A stretch of 64,000 nucleotides of DNA from SVEL01 sp045125245 (GCA_045125245.1 JBGVNF010000063.1:50708-114707); one strand, 5' to 3'. Positions 1 through 8,498 are shown, counted from the stretch's first letter. A program made the numbers and translations. Notes: generated by a model from the letters alone, not told the origin.

Positions 1-1
1 T

Positions 2-1342
2 GTATCAGAAATTAGACAGGTATTAGCTACAAAGATTACAAATGTACCTAAGACAGGTGAAGCAGAAGAAACTTCAGTTGCTAAGAAGGCTGATTCATCA
101 GCAGTTGCAGTTGCAGATAAGAGCAGTGCACCAGCGGCAGCTAGTAAGTCAGGTGCTACAACTAAGTCTTCGAGCAAGCCAGTTGTTAACAGATCAGTAA
201 GAGTTGATATCGAAAAACTTGATGTGCTTATGAATCTCGTAAGTGAGCTTATCATTGCAAAGAACGGACTTATGTCAGTAAGTAGCAATGAAGAAGGCAT
301 GGTATCAGCAGCATTTAATGAGCAGGTTGAATACTTAGAGAGAGTTACAACAAATCTTCATGAATCAGTTATGAAGGTTCGAATGATGCCAATTGAAACT
401 GTTACACAGAAATTCCCTAAGATGGTTAGAGATTTATCTAAGAAGCTTGATAAGCAGATGAAGCTCTTTATCACTGGTGAAGATACAGAACTTGATAGAA
501 CTGTTATCGATGAAATCGGTGATCCACTTATGCATCTTATTAGAAACTCTGCAGATCATGGTCTTGAGGATGGTGAAACTAGAGCACAGAGAGGTAAAGA
601 CCCAGTTGGTAACATTTACCTTGATGCATATCAGGATGGTAATAACGTTGTTATCGAAGTTAGAGATGACGGTAACGGTATCGACGTAGAAAAGATTAGA
701 AGTAAAGCGGTCGAGAGAGGTGCAGTGACACCAGAACAGGCTGAATTATTAACTGATAAGGAAGTTATCGACTTCTTATTCCAGCCAAGCTTCTCTACAG
801 CAAAACAGGTTACAGATGTATCTGGTAGAGGTGTTGGACTTGACGTTGTTAAGACAAAAATTGAGTCACTTGGCGGTGACATCGAAGTTAAGACAATGCT
901 TGGAGAAGGAAGTACATTTATTATCAGACTTCCACTTACGCTTGCTATTATTCAGTCTCTTATGGTTGAAGTGGGCGGTGAGAAATATGCAATTTCTCTT
1001 GGAAGCATTCAGACTATTGAAGATGTATTAGTAACAGATATTAAGTATGTTCAGTCAAAAGAGGTTATCAACCTTCGTGGAACAGTTATTCCACTTATTC
1101 GTCTTGATAGCATTCTTGATATTGAGCCTTCACAAGAAAACGTTGAAAGCTTGACAGCAGTTATTGTAAAGAAGGGTGACAGATTAGCAGGTCTTATAGT
1201 TGATAGCTTAATAGGCCAGCAGGAAATCGTTATTAAGTCACTTGGTAAGTACATGAGCAACAATTCGAAGATAATAAGCGGCGCTACTATCTTAGGTGAT
1301 GGTGAAGTTGCACTTATCCTCGATGCAAATGCTTTAGTATAG
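2..1342 (+). CDS. cheA: Chemotaxis histidine kinase CheA (5' end missing)
   Basis: CheA is the cytoplasmic kinase that couples chemoreceptors to CheY phosphorylation. The reading frame is open from base 2, so the gene began upstream; the P1 phospho-acceptor histidine domain lies outside the window. Seen here, in order: an Ala/Ser/Lys-rich linker, the P3 dimerisation helix (VRVDIEKLDVLMNLVSEL), the P4 ATP-binding domain with N box (HLIRNSADHGLED), G1 box (DDGNGID) and G2 box (GRGVGLDVVK), and the P5 CheW-like domain to the C-terminus. It is followed 15 nt downstream by cheW, as in Firmicute fla/che operons. Identity is certain; only the N-terminus is unknown. Confidence 0.96.
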   Translation, partial: VSEIRQVLATKITNVPKTGEAEETSVAKKADSSAVAVADKSSAPAAASKSGATTKSSSKPVVNRSVRVDIEKLDVLMNLVSELIIAKNGLMSVSSNEEGMVSAAFNEQVEYLERVTTNLHESVMKVRMMPIETVTQKFPKMVRDLSKKLDKQMKLFITGEDTELDRTVIDEIGDPLMHLIRNSADHGLEDGETRAQRGKDPVGNIYLDAYQDGNNVVIEVRDDGNGIDVEKIRSKAVERGAVTPEQAELLTDKEVIDFLFQPSFSTAKQVTDVSGRGVGLDVVKTKIESLGGDIEVKTMLGEGSTFIIRLPLTLAIIQSLMVEVGGEKYAISLGSIQTIEDVLVTDIKYVQSKEVINLRGTVIPLIRLDSILDIEPSQENVESLTAVIVKKGDRLAGLIVDSLIGQQEIVIKSLGKYMSNNSKIISGATILGDGEVALILDANALV

Positions 1343-1357
1343 TGTGGAGGTGTTGTT

Positions 1358-1804
1358 ATGGAAATCGCAAAAATCGAAAACCAAACTACTCAGTACATTG
1401 TTGTAAATCTTGGTATTGAGCAGTATGGAATAGATATTAAATATGTTGATAATATTGTCCGTATGCAGAAAATCACAAGAGTTCCAAAGGCTCCAAGATT
1501 TTTCCGTGGTGTTATCAATCTTCGTGGTGAGATAGTTCCAATTATGAGCGTAAGACGTAAGTTTGAGCTTGACGAGGATGTTATAACAGATAAGACAAGA
1601 ATTATTATATTAAAGCCAGAACATCAGGAGGCTATAGGTATTATAGTTGATGAAGTTAAGGAAGTATTAGCTTTAGATGCTGATAGTATCGAAAAGATTC
1701 AGAGTAATCAGAACGATGAAAAGGCAAAGTATATTAACGCAGTTGGAAAATATAATGACAACTTAATATCAATTCTTAACATTAATGGAGTGATAGATAT
1801 TTAA
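1358..1804 (+). CDS. cheW: Chemotaxis adaptor protein CheW
   Basis: A 148-residue single CheW domain, the usual length. It bridges receptors and the CheA P5 domain in the chemosensory array. The family motif VINLRGEIVPIMSVRRKF is present near residues 52-70. The ATG is preceded by a good ribosome-binding site (GGAGG, 9 nt upstream). It lies between cheA and cheC with 15-18 nt gaps, so it is almost certainly in the same transcript. The order cheA-cheW-cheC-cheD matches Bacillus-type operons and supports the call. Confidence 0.95.
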   Translation: MEIAKIENQTTQYIVVNLGIEQYGIDIKYVDNIVRMQKITRVPKAPRFFRGVINLRGEIVPIMSVRRKFELDEDVITDKTRIIILKPEHQEAIGIIVDEVKEVLALDADSIEKIQSNQNDEKAKYINAVGKYNDNLISILNINGVIDI

Positions 1805-1822
1805 TCACAGAAAAGAGGAATT

Positions 1823-2446
1823 ATGTCAAAAATAGATTTAGGCAATCTTAATTCTCTGCAGTATGATGTACTTAAGGAACTTGGAAATATAGGAGCTGGT
1901 AATGCAACAACTGCTCTTTCAAAGCTTATCAATGCAAAGATTGATATGAGAGTTCCGAAAGTTAATTTGCTCGGTTTTTCTGAATTGGCAAAAGCCATGG
2001 GAAGAGAAGAAGAGATTATGGTAGGCATACTACTATTGCTTGAAGGTGATGTAGAGGGTATGATGATGTTCCTTTTGGATGTCTCATCTGCGCGAGCTCT
2101 TGTTAACAGTCTTATGGGTAAACCATCTGATGATGCTAGTGATGATATTAATTTTGACGAGATGGAATTCTCAGCACTTCGTGAAATTGGTAATATTATT
2201 ACTGGTTCGTATTTGTCGGCATTGTCAGATATGACTAGATTAACAATTGTATCATCTGTACCTAGCTTACAGATTGATATGGCTGAGGCGATACTAAGTA
2301 TACCTGCTATTGAGTTTTCAAAAATAGGTGATAAAGTATTACTTATACAGACACAGTTTGATGATGATTCACAGATAAGCGGTTATTTTGTATTAGTACC
2401 AGAACTTGATTCGTATGATAAGATTTTGAGTTCCTTAGGATTATAG
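1823..2446 (+). CDS. cheC: CheY-P phosphatase CheC
   Basis: A 207-residue CheC/FliY/CheX family protein that dephosphorylates CheY-P and partners CheD. Two copies of the phosphatase signature are visible: ELGNIGAGN near residue 19 and EIGNIITGS near residue 120, each carrying the Glu-x-x-Asn pair. The two-motif arrangement distinguishes CheC from CheX. It starts at an ATG after AGAGGAA and ends 11 nt before cheD. In Bacillus, CheD binding stimulates CheC; the adjacent cheD suggests the same here. Confidence 0.94.
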   Translation: MSKIDLGNLNSLQYDVLKELGNIGAGNATTALSKLINAKIDMRVPKVNLLGFSELAKAMGREEEIMVGILLLLEGDVEGMMMFLLDVSSARALVNSLMGKPSDDASDDINFDEMEFSALREIGNIITGSYLSALSDMTRLTIVSSVPSLQIDMAEAILSIPAIEFSKIGDKVLLIQTQFDDDSQISGYFVLVPELDSYDKILSSLGL

Positions 2447-2457
2447 AGGAAAATAAT

Positions 2458-2946
2458 ATGAGTGAAACAATCAAAGTTGGTATGGCTGACCTAAACATAT
2501 GTAGGGAACCTGATTGTTTAACCACTATTGGTCTTGGATCGTGCGTTGGTATTGCATTATATGATTCAGTTACTAAGATTACAGGACTTGCACATATTAT
2601 GTTACCAAGTAGTAAAGAGATAAAAAATAACTCTAACATTGCAAAGTTTGCAGATACAGGAATCGTAGAAACAGTCAGACTTATGGAAGAAGCTGGAGCT
2701 AAGAGAAGCCGTCTTACTGCTAAAATTGCAGGAGGTGCGTGTATGTTTGCATTTGCTATGAAGAACAATGATGCACTTAATGTTGGAGAGAAGAATGTAC
2801 GAGCTGTAAAGAAAGTACTAGAAGAATTAAAAATACCGATTTTAGCTGATGATACAGGATTAAATTACGGTAGAACAGTTATTATTGATTCTAACACAGG
2901 TATTTTTACAATTAAATCGGTCGGAAAACCAGAAAAACAGTTATAA
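2458..2946 (+). CDS. cheD: Chemoreceptor glutamine deamidase CheD
   Basis: A 162-residue CheD, the usual size. It deamidates receptor glutamines and is a binding partner of CheC. The catalytic cysteine lies in the conserved GLGSCVGIALYD segment and the histidine in GLAHIMLPS. It follows cheC by 11 nt with GAGGAAAAT as ribosome-binding site. No disruption was seen. Confidence 0.95.
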   Translation: MSETIKVGMADLNICREPDCLTTIGLGSCVGIALYDSVTKITGLAHIMLPSSKEIKNNSNIAKFADTGIVETVRLMEEAGAKRSRLTAKIAGGACMFAFAMKNNDALNVGEKNVRAVKKVLEELKIPILADDTGLNYGRTVIIDSNTGIFTIKSVGKPEKQL

Positions 2947-2963
2947 GAAAGGTGGTGAGGACG

Positions 2964-3263
2964 ATGGAAAGAACTAAATATATTCCGTCTATAATTTCAT
3001 TGACGGGTGGATTGATAGCTTGTATAGTTACAATGATTAATCCATACAAGACACATGAGATATTTTTATTTGTATTGGCGGCGTTGATAGTTTTTTACAT
3101 CGTCGGAACCATTGCTAGAAAGATAATAAATAAGGCAATTTATGTAACAAAGATTGATGATGATTCAGACACTGAGGAAGGTGAAGAATCTGAAGAGGAT
3201 TCGGAGAATTCTGAGAAGAAGGATGAAGAAGAGAGTGAATCTTTGGATGGGGAAAAGGTGTAA
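2964..3263 (+). CDS. Small membrane protein with acidic tail, che operon
   Basis: A 99-residue protein of unknown function. The ATG at 2964 is preferred over the in-frame GTG at 2952 because the ribosome-binding site AAAGGTGGTGAGG overlaps the GTG. Two hydrophobic segments are visible (about residues 8-26 and 34-55), followed by a strongly acidic C-terminal tail rich in Glu, Asp and Ser. It sits between cheD and the sigma-28 gene, 4 nt from the latter, so it is translated with the chemotaxis operon. A role in motility is inferred from position only; I do not recognise a named family. Confidence 0.78.
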   Translation: MERTKYIPSIISLTGGLIACIVTMINPYKTHEIFLFVLAALIVFYIVGTIARKIINKAIYVTKIDDDSDTEEGEESEEDSENSEKKDEEESESLDGEKV

Positions 3264-3267
3264 CTAG

Positions 3268-4035
3268 ATGACAGAGACAGAAAAGAACAAACTTTGGGAA
3301 GGATATTCGAGACATCGAACTGCTGAAGTTAGGGAAAAGTTAATAATTGAATATGCTCCATTAGTAAAGATTGTTGCCGGACGTCTGAGTATGTATCTAG
3401 GTTACAATGTTGAGTATGATGATTTAGTAGGCTATGGTATCTTTGGTTTAATAGATGCCATAGATAAATTTGATTATGGGAAAGGCATAAAATTTGAGAC
3501 GTATGCCAGTCTTAGAATCAGGGGTGCAATATTAGATCAAATTAGAAAAATGGATTGGATTCCAAGGTCACTTAGACAAAAGCAGAAGAAGATAGATGCA
3601 GCTATGAATAAGCTAGAATTGGAGCTTGGCAGACCAGCTACAGATGAGGAGTTAGCTAAGGAGATAGGAATTAGTGAAGATGAACTTCTAAGTTGGCAGG
3701 GTCAGGCTAATGTTACAAATGTGATATCTTTAGATGAGTTTGTTGATACAAGTGGAGAAAAAAATGTAGAGTCAGTTGGGGTTAATACCTTCGAGACACC
3801 AGAAGAGGTTATCGAGAAGGATGAATTAAAAAAACTTTTGGCTGAATCCTTGGAAACACTTACAGATAGAGAAAAGAAGGTAATTCTTTTATATTATTAT
3901 GAAGAGCTTACATTGAAGGAAATTAGTTTGGTACTTGAAGTATCGGAATCTAGAGTTTCTCAGCTTCACACTAGAGCATTGCAGAAGATGAAAATGAAGC
4001 TTGGTTCTGCAGCAGGATATGTATTTGGATTATAA
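3268..4035 (+). CDS. fliA: Flagellar sigma factor, FliA/WhiG (sigma-28) family
   Basis: A 255-residue sigma-70 family factor of the FliA/WhiG type that directs late flagellar and chemotaxis transcription. Region 2 (DDLVGYGIFGLIDAIDKFD, then FETYASLRIRGAILD) and region 4 (LTLKEISLVLEVSESRVSQ) are both clear. RKMDWIPRSLR, which follows region 2, is typical of SigD/FliA. It is the last che-linked gene before an intrinsic terminator at 4074-4107. The Bacillus counterpart is sigD, in the same position relative to cheD. Start ATG is 4 nt after the preceding stop, suggesting coupling. Confidence 0.95.
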   Translation: MTETEKNKLWEGYSRHRTAEVREKLIIEYAPLVKIVAGRLSMYLGYNVEYDDLVGYGIFGLIDAIDKFDYGKGIKFETYASLRIRGAILDQIRKMDWIPRSLRQKQKKIDAAMNKLELELGRPATDEELAKEIGISEDELLSWQGQANVTNVISLDEFVDTSGEKNVESVGVNTFETPEEVIEKDELKKLLAESLETLTDREKKVILLYYYEELTLKEISLVLEVSESRVSQLHTRALQKMKMKLGSAAGYVFGL

Positions 4036-4073
4036 TATAGAAGTCTAATTTACTAAAATAAATCAGAATATAC

Positions 4074-4107
4074 GTGCAAGACTGTAAAAAAGTCTTGCAC
4101 CTTTTTT
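4074..4107 (+). terminator. Intrinsic terminator after fliA
   Basis: A 9-bp perfect stem (GTGCAAGAC / GTCTTGCAC) with a 9-nt loop is followed by CTTTTTT. It ends the chemotaxis transcript. The last six bases of the 3' arm also read as a -35 box. Confidence 0.9.
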
Positions 4108-4123
4108 ATTGCTCGTATATACT
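4095..4123 (+). promoter_or_regulatory. Sigma-A type promoter, -35 inside terminator arm
   Basis: TTGCAC (4095-4100), a 17-bp spacer and TATACT (4118-4123) lie 43 bp before the DUF342 gene. The -35 is the 3' arm of the fliA terminator. Seen in sequence; activity is inferred. Confidence 0.55.
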
Positions 4124-4165
4124 AATAATATCTATGTAGTGAAATAAATTAATAGGAGTTTAGGT

Positions 4166-5764
4166 ATGGCACAAAAGAATGGTTATTTTCAATTAGATAT
4201 TAGAGAAGCGAGTATAAAATTTAAATATTTTCCACCTGTAAATGGTGGAGAACCGCTTAAGATGGATGAAGTTATAGAATATTTAAATGACAGACATATT
4301 GAGAATTTTAATCTTAAGCTTATTAATGAGACAATTCTTACCGCTAAGGAGCCTGTGAGCATTACTATATGTAATGAGACTACACATGCGGTAGATGAGA
4401 TAATGAAAGTGAAGATTACACCTGATAAAATGTATGCAATAGCGAGATTTTATCCACCTAGTGAAGGTAGAAAAAGAGCTGATGCAGATGAATTTGAAAG
4501 AGATTTAAAGGCTTTAAAGATTAATACAGGAATTGTATATGAAGCTTTAAAGAAACATGAAACAGATCCAGAGTATTGTACAAATGTAATTGTAGCATTA
4601 GGTTCAAAGCCAGTGCAGGGAAAGAATGCTTCTATAGAATATAAATTCCAGACAGATAAAAAGTCAAAGCCACGTCTTAAGGAAGATGGTTCGGTAGATT
4701 TCCACCATTTGGATAATATCAGTCATGTATCTAAGGGTGATGTGTTAGCTGTGCTTACAAAGGAAGACTTAGGTACACCAGGTGTAGATATCTATGGAAC
4801 ACAGGTGAGACCTGCCAGAGTTGAAAGAATGGTTCTTAAGCATGGTAAGAATATTGAACTTTCAGAGGATGGACTTAGACTTATATCATTGGTAGCTGGA
4901 CATGTTACATTGGAAGGTGATAGAGTATTTGTGTCAGACAATTATGATGTGCCAGCTGACGTAGATAACTCAACAGGAGATATTGAATATAGTGGTTCAG
5001 TAACTATTAAAGGAAATGTAAGAACGGGATTCTCTGTACATGCCAGTGGCAATATTGAGATATTCGGTGTTGTGGAAGGTGCAAGTATATATGCTGATGG
5101 TGATATAATCCTTCACAGAGGTATCCAGGGAATGGGTAAAGGTAAATTAGTATGTAAGGGTAACCTTATATCTAAGTTTATAGAGAGCGCAGACATTAGC
5201 GTAGAAGGATACATAGAAACTGATACGATTCTTCATAGCAATGTCATGGCAAAGGGCGATATATATGTAAGAGGAAAGAATGGTAACATCATAGGAGGTA
5301 AGGTTCGTTCTTCTGTACTTATAGAGGCCACAAGAATTGGTTCTCACATGGGTACAACAACTGAGGTAGAGGTTGGTACAGACCCTACAGTTGCAGCTAG
5401 AATGTCTGATATAAAGACTCTTATAACAGAAAAGACTGAGGAGAGAACTAAGTTTGACCAGCTCGTTCAGCTTATGAGAAAGAAGCAGGAAATGGGCGTA
5501 TTGGAACCAGAGAAGAAGGCGCTTATACCACAGTTTACAAAGAATATGATACTTTTAGATGCGGATATTAAGAAGTTGTCTGATGAATATACAGCTCTTT
5601 CAGAACAGCTTGCAAGTAATGCTCATGCAAAGATTCAGATAAATAGTGATATTCATGCGGGAACAAAAGTAGTAATAGCTGGAGATTACATATTGATTCA
5701 TGAAGATTTAGCACATGTTAAATTTATGAAGCAAAAAGGCGAGATAAAGCCGATATCATTTTAA
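4166..5764 (+). CDS. FapA (DUF342) domain protein
   Basis: A 532-residue protein of the FapA/DUF342 family. The middle (about residues 235-390) has the repeated Gly-rich right-handed beta-helix pattern of the family (for example IEYSGSVTIKGNVRTGFSV and ASGNIEIFGVVEGA). A charged coiled-coil-like segment (about 400-485) follows, then a final beta segment. Family members are cytoplasmic polymer-like proteins often encoded beside flagellar and chemotaxis genes; biochemical function is not settled. Start ATG follows AGGAGTTTAGGT. It lies after the fliA terminator and probably has its own promoter. Confidence 0.85.
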   Translation: MAQKNGYFQLDIREASIKFKYFPPVNGGEPLKMDEVIEYLNDRHIENFNLKLINETILTAKEPVSITICNETTHAVDEIMKVKITPDKMYAIARFYPPSEGRKRADADEFERDLKALKINTGIVYEALKKHETDPEYCTNVIVALGSKPVQGKNASIEYKFQTDKKSKPRLKEDGSVDFHHLDNISHVSKGDVLAVLTKEDLGTPGVDIYGTQVRPARVERMVLKHGKNIELSEDGLRLISLVAGHVTLEGDRVFVSDNYDVPADVDNSTGDIEYSGSVTIKGNVRTGFSVHASGNIEIFGVVEGASIYADGDIILHRGIQGMGKGKLVCKGNLISKFIESADISVEGYIETDTILHSNVMAKGDIYVRGKNGNIIGGKVRSSVLIEATRIGSHMGTTTEVEVGTDPTVAARMSDIKTLITEKTEERTKFDQLVQLMRKKQEMGVLEPEKKALIPQFTKNMILLDADIKKLSDEYTALSEQLASNAHAKIQINSDIHAGTKVVIAGDYILIHEDLAHVKFMKQKGEIKPISF

Positions 5765-5839
5765 TGTATTGAATCTTATAAAAATTGTGATTTATTTATT
5801 GTTAGTTGTTGTGTAAGCTAGGTTTGATGGAGGGATAGT

Positions 5840-6163
5840 ATGATTGTAAAACCGGTAGTTATACAGGGAACAGTTCAAAATAGTCAGAATATGACTAGTA
5901 TTAAACATGCGGAAAACATTAAGCCTTCCGTAGAACAGGCTAATATTGCGGCTACTACACAGAAGGAAGTACAGCATAAGTCAGAGAATGTAATTCGCAA
6001 AGAAAATATAAATAAAGAACAAAAAAAGTTTGATGCTAAGGACAAGGGTAGCAATGAATATGTCAGTGTCAAAGTAAAGAAAAAAATCAATGATAAGGGT
6101 GAAACTGTAGCAGAAGAACAAGTGCTAGTTAAAAGCCAAGGTGGATTTGATATAAAAATATAG
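5840..6163 (+). CDS. Hypothetical hydrophilic protein
   Basis: A 107-residue hydrophilic protein with no membrane segment or recognisable domain. It starts at an ATG after a good ribosome-binding site (GGAGGGAT). Composition is rich in Lys, Gln, Asn and Val, with a lysine-rich stretch near residues 77-83 (VKVKKKI). It lies 20 nt before the SwrB-like gene and reads as part of the same transcript. Position suggests a link to flagella; nothing in the sequence proves it. Confidence 0.7.
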   Translation: MIVKPVVIQGTVQNSQNMTSIKHAENIKPSVEQANIAATTQKEVQHKSENVIRKENINKEQKKFDAKDKGSNEYVSVKVKKKINDKGETVAEEQVLVKSQGGFDIKI

Positions 6164-6183
6164 AATAGAAGGAAGCAATAAAA

Positions 6184-6861
6184 ATGTCAGGTTTAGAAAT
6201 ATGTTTAGTAATTATAGGGCTTATATGCGTTGTATGTAGCTTTCTATTTTCAGAGCATCTTTTGTCTCAGGAAATGAAGGATGAGATGATAGGTGGCGTG
6301 AATGTAGCCAATGTGACAGAGGAAATCGTTAAAAGAGAAGTTGAAGCAGAGGTTGCTAATGTTATCGATGATAAAATAGAGCAGATGGAGATTAGAATAG
6401 ATAAGCTCACCAATGAAAAGATAATGGCTATGGGTGAATATTCTGATGATATACAGACAAAAATTAGCCAAAATCATGATGAAGTTATGTTCTTATATAA
6501 TATGTTAAATGATAAGGAAGAAGTATTGAAAAATACTATCAGAGATATCGAAGCAGTTAAGGCTAGCGTTAAAAAGATGGCTATAGTAAATGATGTGGCT
6601 AAGGATGTGACAAAGAAAGCTACAAATGAAGTTATAGATGAGGCTATAGCAGAAGATACAAATAAAGCAGTAGTAATTGACGTCAAAGAAGAAAAGTCAT
6701 CAGAGAAGTCAGGCAGCTTAAGAAAGCGAGAAATAAGTAACAATAATCAAATGATTCTTGACCTTTATGATAAGGGAAAGACAAATATTGAGATAGCAAA
6801 AGAGCTTGGTCTTGGTATCGGTGAAGTAAGATTAGTTATTGATTTATTTAATTCTAGATAG
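6184..6861 (+). CDS. SwrB-like membrane-anchored protein
   Basis: 225 residues: an N-terminal membrane anchor (about residues 4-22), a long charged coiled-coil region (about 40-130), a low-complexity Lys/Glu/Ala region, and a C-terminal helix-turn-helix-like motif (DLYDKGKTNIEIAKELGLG). This layout and its place between the sigma-28 gene and rpsB match SwrB/YlxL of Bacillus, which promotes flagellar export activation and swarming. Homology is suggested by synteny and architecture rather than by strong sequence identity. The start ATG follows AGAAGGAAGC. Confidence 0.68.
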   Translation: MSGLEICLVIIGLICVVCSFLFSEHLLSQEMKDEMIGGVNVANVTEEIVKREVEAEVANVIDDKIEQMEIRIDKLTNEKIMAMGEYSDDIQTKISQNHDEVMFLYNMLNDKEEVLKNTIRDIEAVKASVKKMAIVNDVAKDVTKKATNEVIDEAIAEDTNKAVVIDVKEEKSSEKSGSLRKREISNNNQMILDLYDKGKTNIEIAKELGLGIGEVRLVIDLFNSR

Positions 6862-6871
6862 GAGCTGTGTG

Positions 6872-7477
6872 ATGAGACTTAAATATTATTTGCGAGGTTT
6901 GGGAACAGGAATACTGTTTGCTACGATTATATTAATGATATCATATTCCTACAAGATGTCAGATAAACAGATAAAGGAAAAGGCATTGAAACTTGGAATG
7001 GTATATCCAGAAAAAACAACTGTTACAGAAGAGATAAAAACTACGGATTCTGAGTCTGAAAATACTACAACAGGCGAAGAAAATAGTCAGACGGAGACAA
7101 CAAAAGAAGAGACGACAACTTCAAAGGTTGAAGAAACAACAACTTCAAAAGTTGAAGAGACAACAACAAAGGAAGAGACAACTAAAGAACAGACTACACA
7201 GGAAAGCACTACTAAGGAACCACAGACAGAAGAAACAACTACAAAGAATAATGCGGATGTTAAAACGTATGTGCTAACAGTTACAGCTAGAACTAGTTCT
7301 AAACAAGTTGCTATGGCTCTTGAGAGTGCAGGCATAATATCAAACTATAAGGAGTTTGATGATTATCTTTGTGATAATGGATATGCTTCAAATATTCAAA
7401 ATGGAAAATTTACGATTACAAGTGATATGTCATATAAGCAAATAGCGGAGACAATTACAAGTAAGCCTAAAAAGTAA
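6872..7477 (+). CDS. Membrane protein with MltG/YceG N-terminal-like domain
   Basis: 201 residues from the ATG at 6872, chosen because TAGGAG lies 7 nt upstream; a longer in-frame start would lie inside the previous gene. One membrane helix (about residues 10-28) precedes a low-complexity Thr/Glu/Lys linker with repeated ETTTSKVE and ETTTKE units. The C-terminal 65 residues (SSKQVAMALESAGIISNYKE... then MSYKQIAETITSK) resemble the LysM-like N-terminal subdomain of the lytic transglycosylase MltG/YceG. The catalytic domain of MltG is absent, so a peptidoglycan-binding role is the most that can be inferred. Confidence 0.65.
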   Translation: MRLKYYLRGLGTGILFATIILMISYSYKMSDKQIKEKALKLGMVYPEKTTVTEEIKTTDSESENTTTGEENSQTETTKEETTTSKVEETTTSKVEETTTKEETTKEQTTQESTTKEPQTEETTTKNNADVKTYVLTVTARTSSKQVAMALESAGIISNYKEFDDYLCDNGYASNIQNGKFTITSDMSYKQIAETITSKPKK

Positions 7478-7478
7478 T

Positions 7479-7508
7479 AAAAAAAGTCCTTGCGTAAGGA
7501 CTTTTTTT
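7479..7508 (+). terminator. Intrinsic terminator before rpsB
   Basis: AGTCCTT / AAGGACT forms a stem with a GCGT loop, flanked by an A run and followed by a seven-base T run. It ends the swrB-like transcript and may act on both strands. Confidence 0.88.
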
Positions 7509-7518
7509 GTGTTAATAT
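7490..7518 (+). promoter_or_regulatory. rpsB: Probable rpsB promoter nested in terminator
   Basis: TTGCGT (7490-7495), 17-bp spacer, TAATAT (7513-7518). The -35 lies in the 5' arm end and loop of the terminator hairpin. It would give an rpsB leader of about 135 nt. Confidence 0.5.
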
Positions 7519-7661
7519 AACAAGGCTGACTGTGTATATACATAGAAGATGCAATAAACACACATACGAATTCTCAAAAGGTGCCGTGCTCGAGGTCTTT
7601 GAGGTCTGTAAGGACAAGAAGTATGTGAAAGAAAATTATTTAAAAACCGGAGGTATTAAAA
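7519..7661 (+). promoter_or_regulatory. rpsB 5' leader with long-range stem
   Basis: The untranslated region before rpsB contains CACATAC (7561-7567) and its perfect complement GTATGTG (7621-7627), enclosing a segment with a direct repeat of GAGGTCT. This could be a ribosomal-protein leader used for S2 autoregulation. Structure is read from the sequence; function is inference. Confidence 0.4.
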
Positions 7662-8390
7662 ATGAGCGTTATTTCAATGAAGCAGTTACTTGAGGCAGGT
7701 GTACATTTTGGACATCAGACAAGAAGATGGAATCCTAAGATGGCAGAGTACATCTACACAGAGAGAAATGGTATCCATATCATCGACTTACAGAAGTCAG
7801 TTGGTAAGGTTGACGAGGCTTACAAGGCAATCGCTGATGTAGTAGCTGAGGGCGGTACAGTTCTTTTTGTTGGTACAAAGAAGCAGGCTCAGGATGCTGT
7901 TAAGACAGAGGCTGAGAGATGTGGTATGTACTACGTTAACGAGAGATGGTTAGGTGGTATGCTCACAAACTTCAAGACAATCCAGTCAAGAATTGAAAGA
8001 TTAAAGGCTATCGAAGTTATGGCTGAAGATGGAACATTTGATGTTCTTCCAAAGAAGGAAGTTATCGAGATTAAGAAGGAGTGGGATAAGCTTGAGAAGA
8101 ACCTTGGTGGTATCAAGGATATGAAGAAGATCCCAGACGCTATCTTCGTAGTAGATCCTAAGAAGGAAAGAATCTGTGTACAGGAAGCACATTCACTTGG
8201 TATTAAGTTAATCGGTATCGGTGATACAAACTGTGATCCAGAAGAGTTAGATTACATCATTCCTGGTAATGATGATGCTATCAGAGCAGTTAAGCTTATC
8301 GTTTCTAAGATGGCTGATGCTGTTATCGAAGCTAATCAGGGTGAAGCTGTAGACGTAGAGGAAGCAGCTGAGGAGACAACAGAGGTTTAA
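7662..8390 (+). CDS. rpsB: 30S ribosomal protein S2
   Basis: A 242-residue S2 of normal length. It starts MSVISMKQLLEAGVHFGHQT and has NERWLGGMLTNFKTI and the IPGNDDAIRA segment near the C-terminus, followed by an acidic tail. It assembles late onto the 30S head and needs S1 or its functional equivalent. The ribosome-binding site is CCGGAGGT. Codons are strongly biased (AAG, CAG, GTT, GAC), as expected for high expression. tsf follows at 108 nt, the near-universal order. Confidence 0.98.
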   Translation: MSVISMKQLLEAGVHFGHQTRRWNPKMAEYIYTERNGIHIIDLQKSVGKVDEAYKAIADVVAEGGTVLFVGTKKQAQDAVKTEAERCGMYYVNERWLGGMLTNFKTIQSRIERLKAIEVMAEDGTFDVLPKKEVIEIKKEWDKLEKNLGGIKDMKKIPDAIFVVDPKKERICVQEAHSLGIKLIGIGDTNCDPEELDYIIPGNDDAIRAVKLIVSKMADAVIEANQGEAVDVEEAAEETTEV

Positions 8391-8426
8391 GACTCTTTGT
8401 AAAAAAGTATTATTGAATAATATACA

Positions 8427-8455
8427 CAGCTCGGAGATATTATATTTTCGAGCTG
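8427..8455 (+). repeat. Inverted repeat between rpsB and tsf
   Basis: CAGCTCG / CGAGCTG forms a 7-bp stem with a 15-nt loop. No T run follows, so it is more likely a processing or attenuation hairpin than a terminator. It may set the ratio of S2 to EF-Ts. Confidence 0.5.
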
Positions 8456-8498
8456 TCACGAAATAAAAATATAATTTTAAATATGGAGGAATATAAAG

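Noticed and set aside
7490..7693. 67-residue frame before rpsB
   Set aside because: Starts in the terminator and overlaps the rpsB start; no conserved features.
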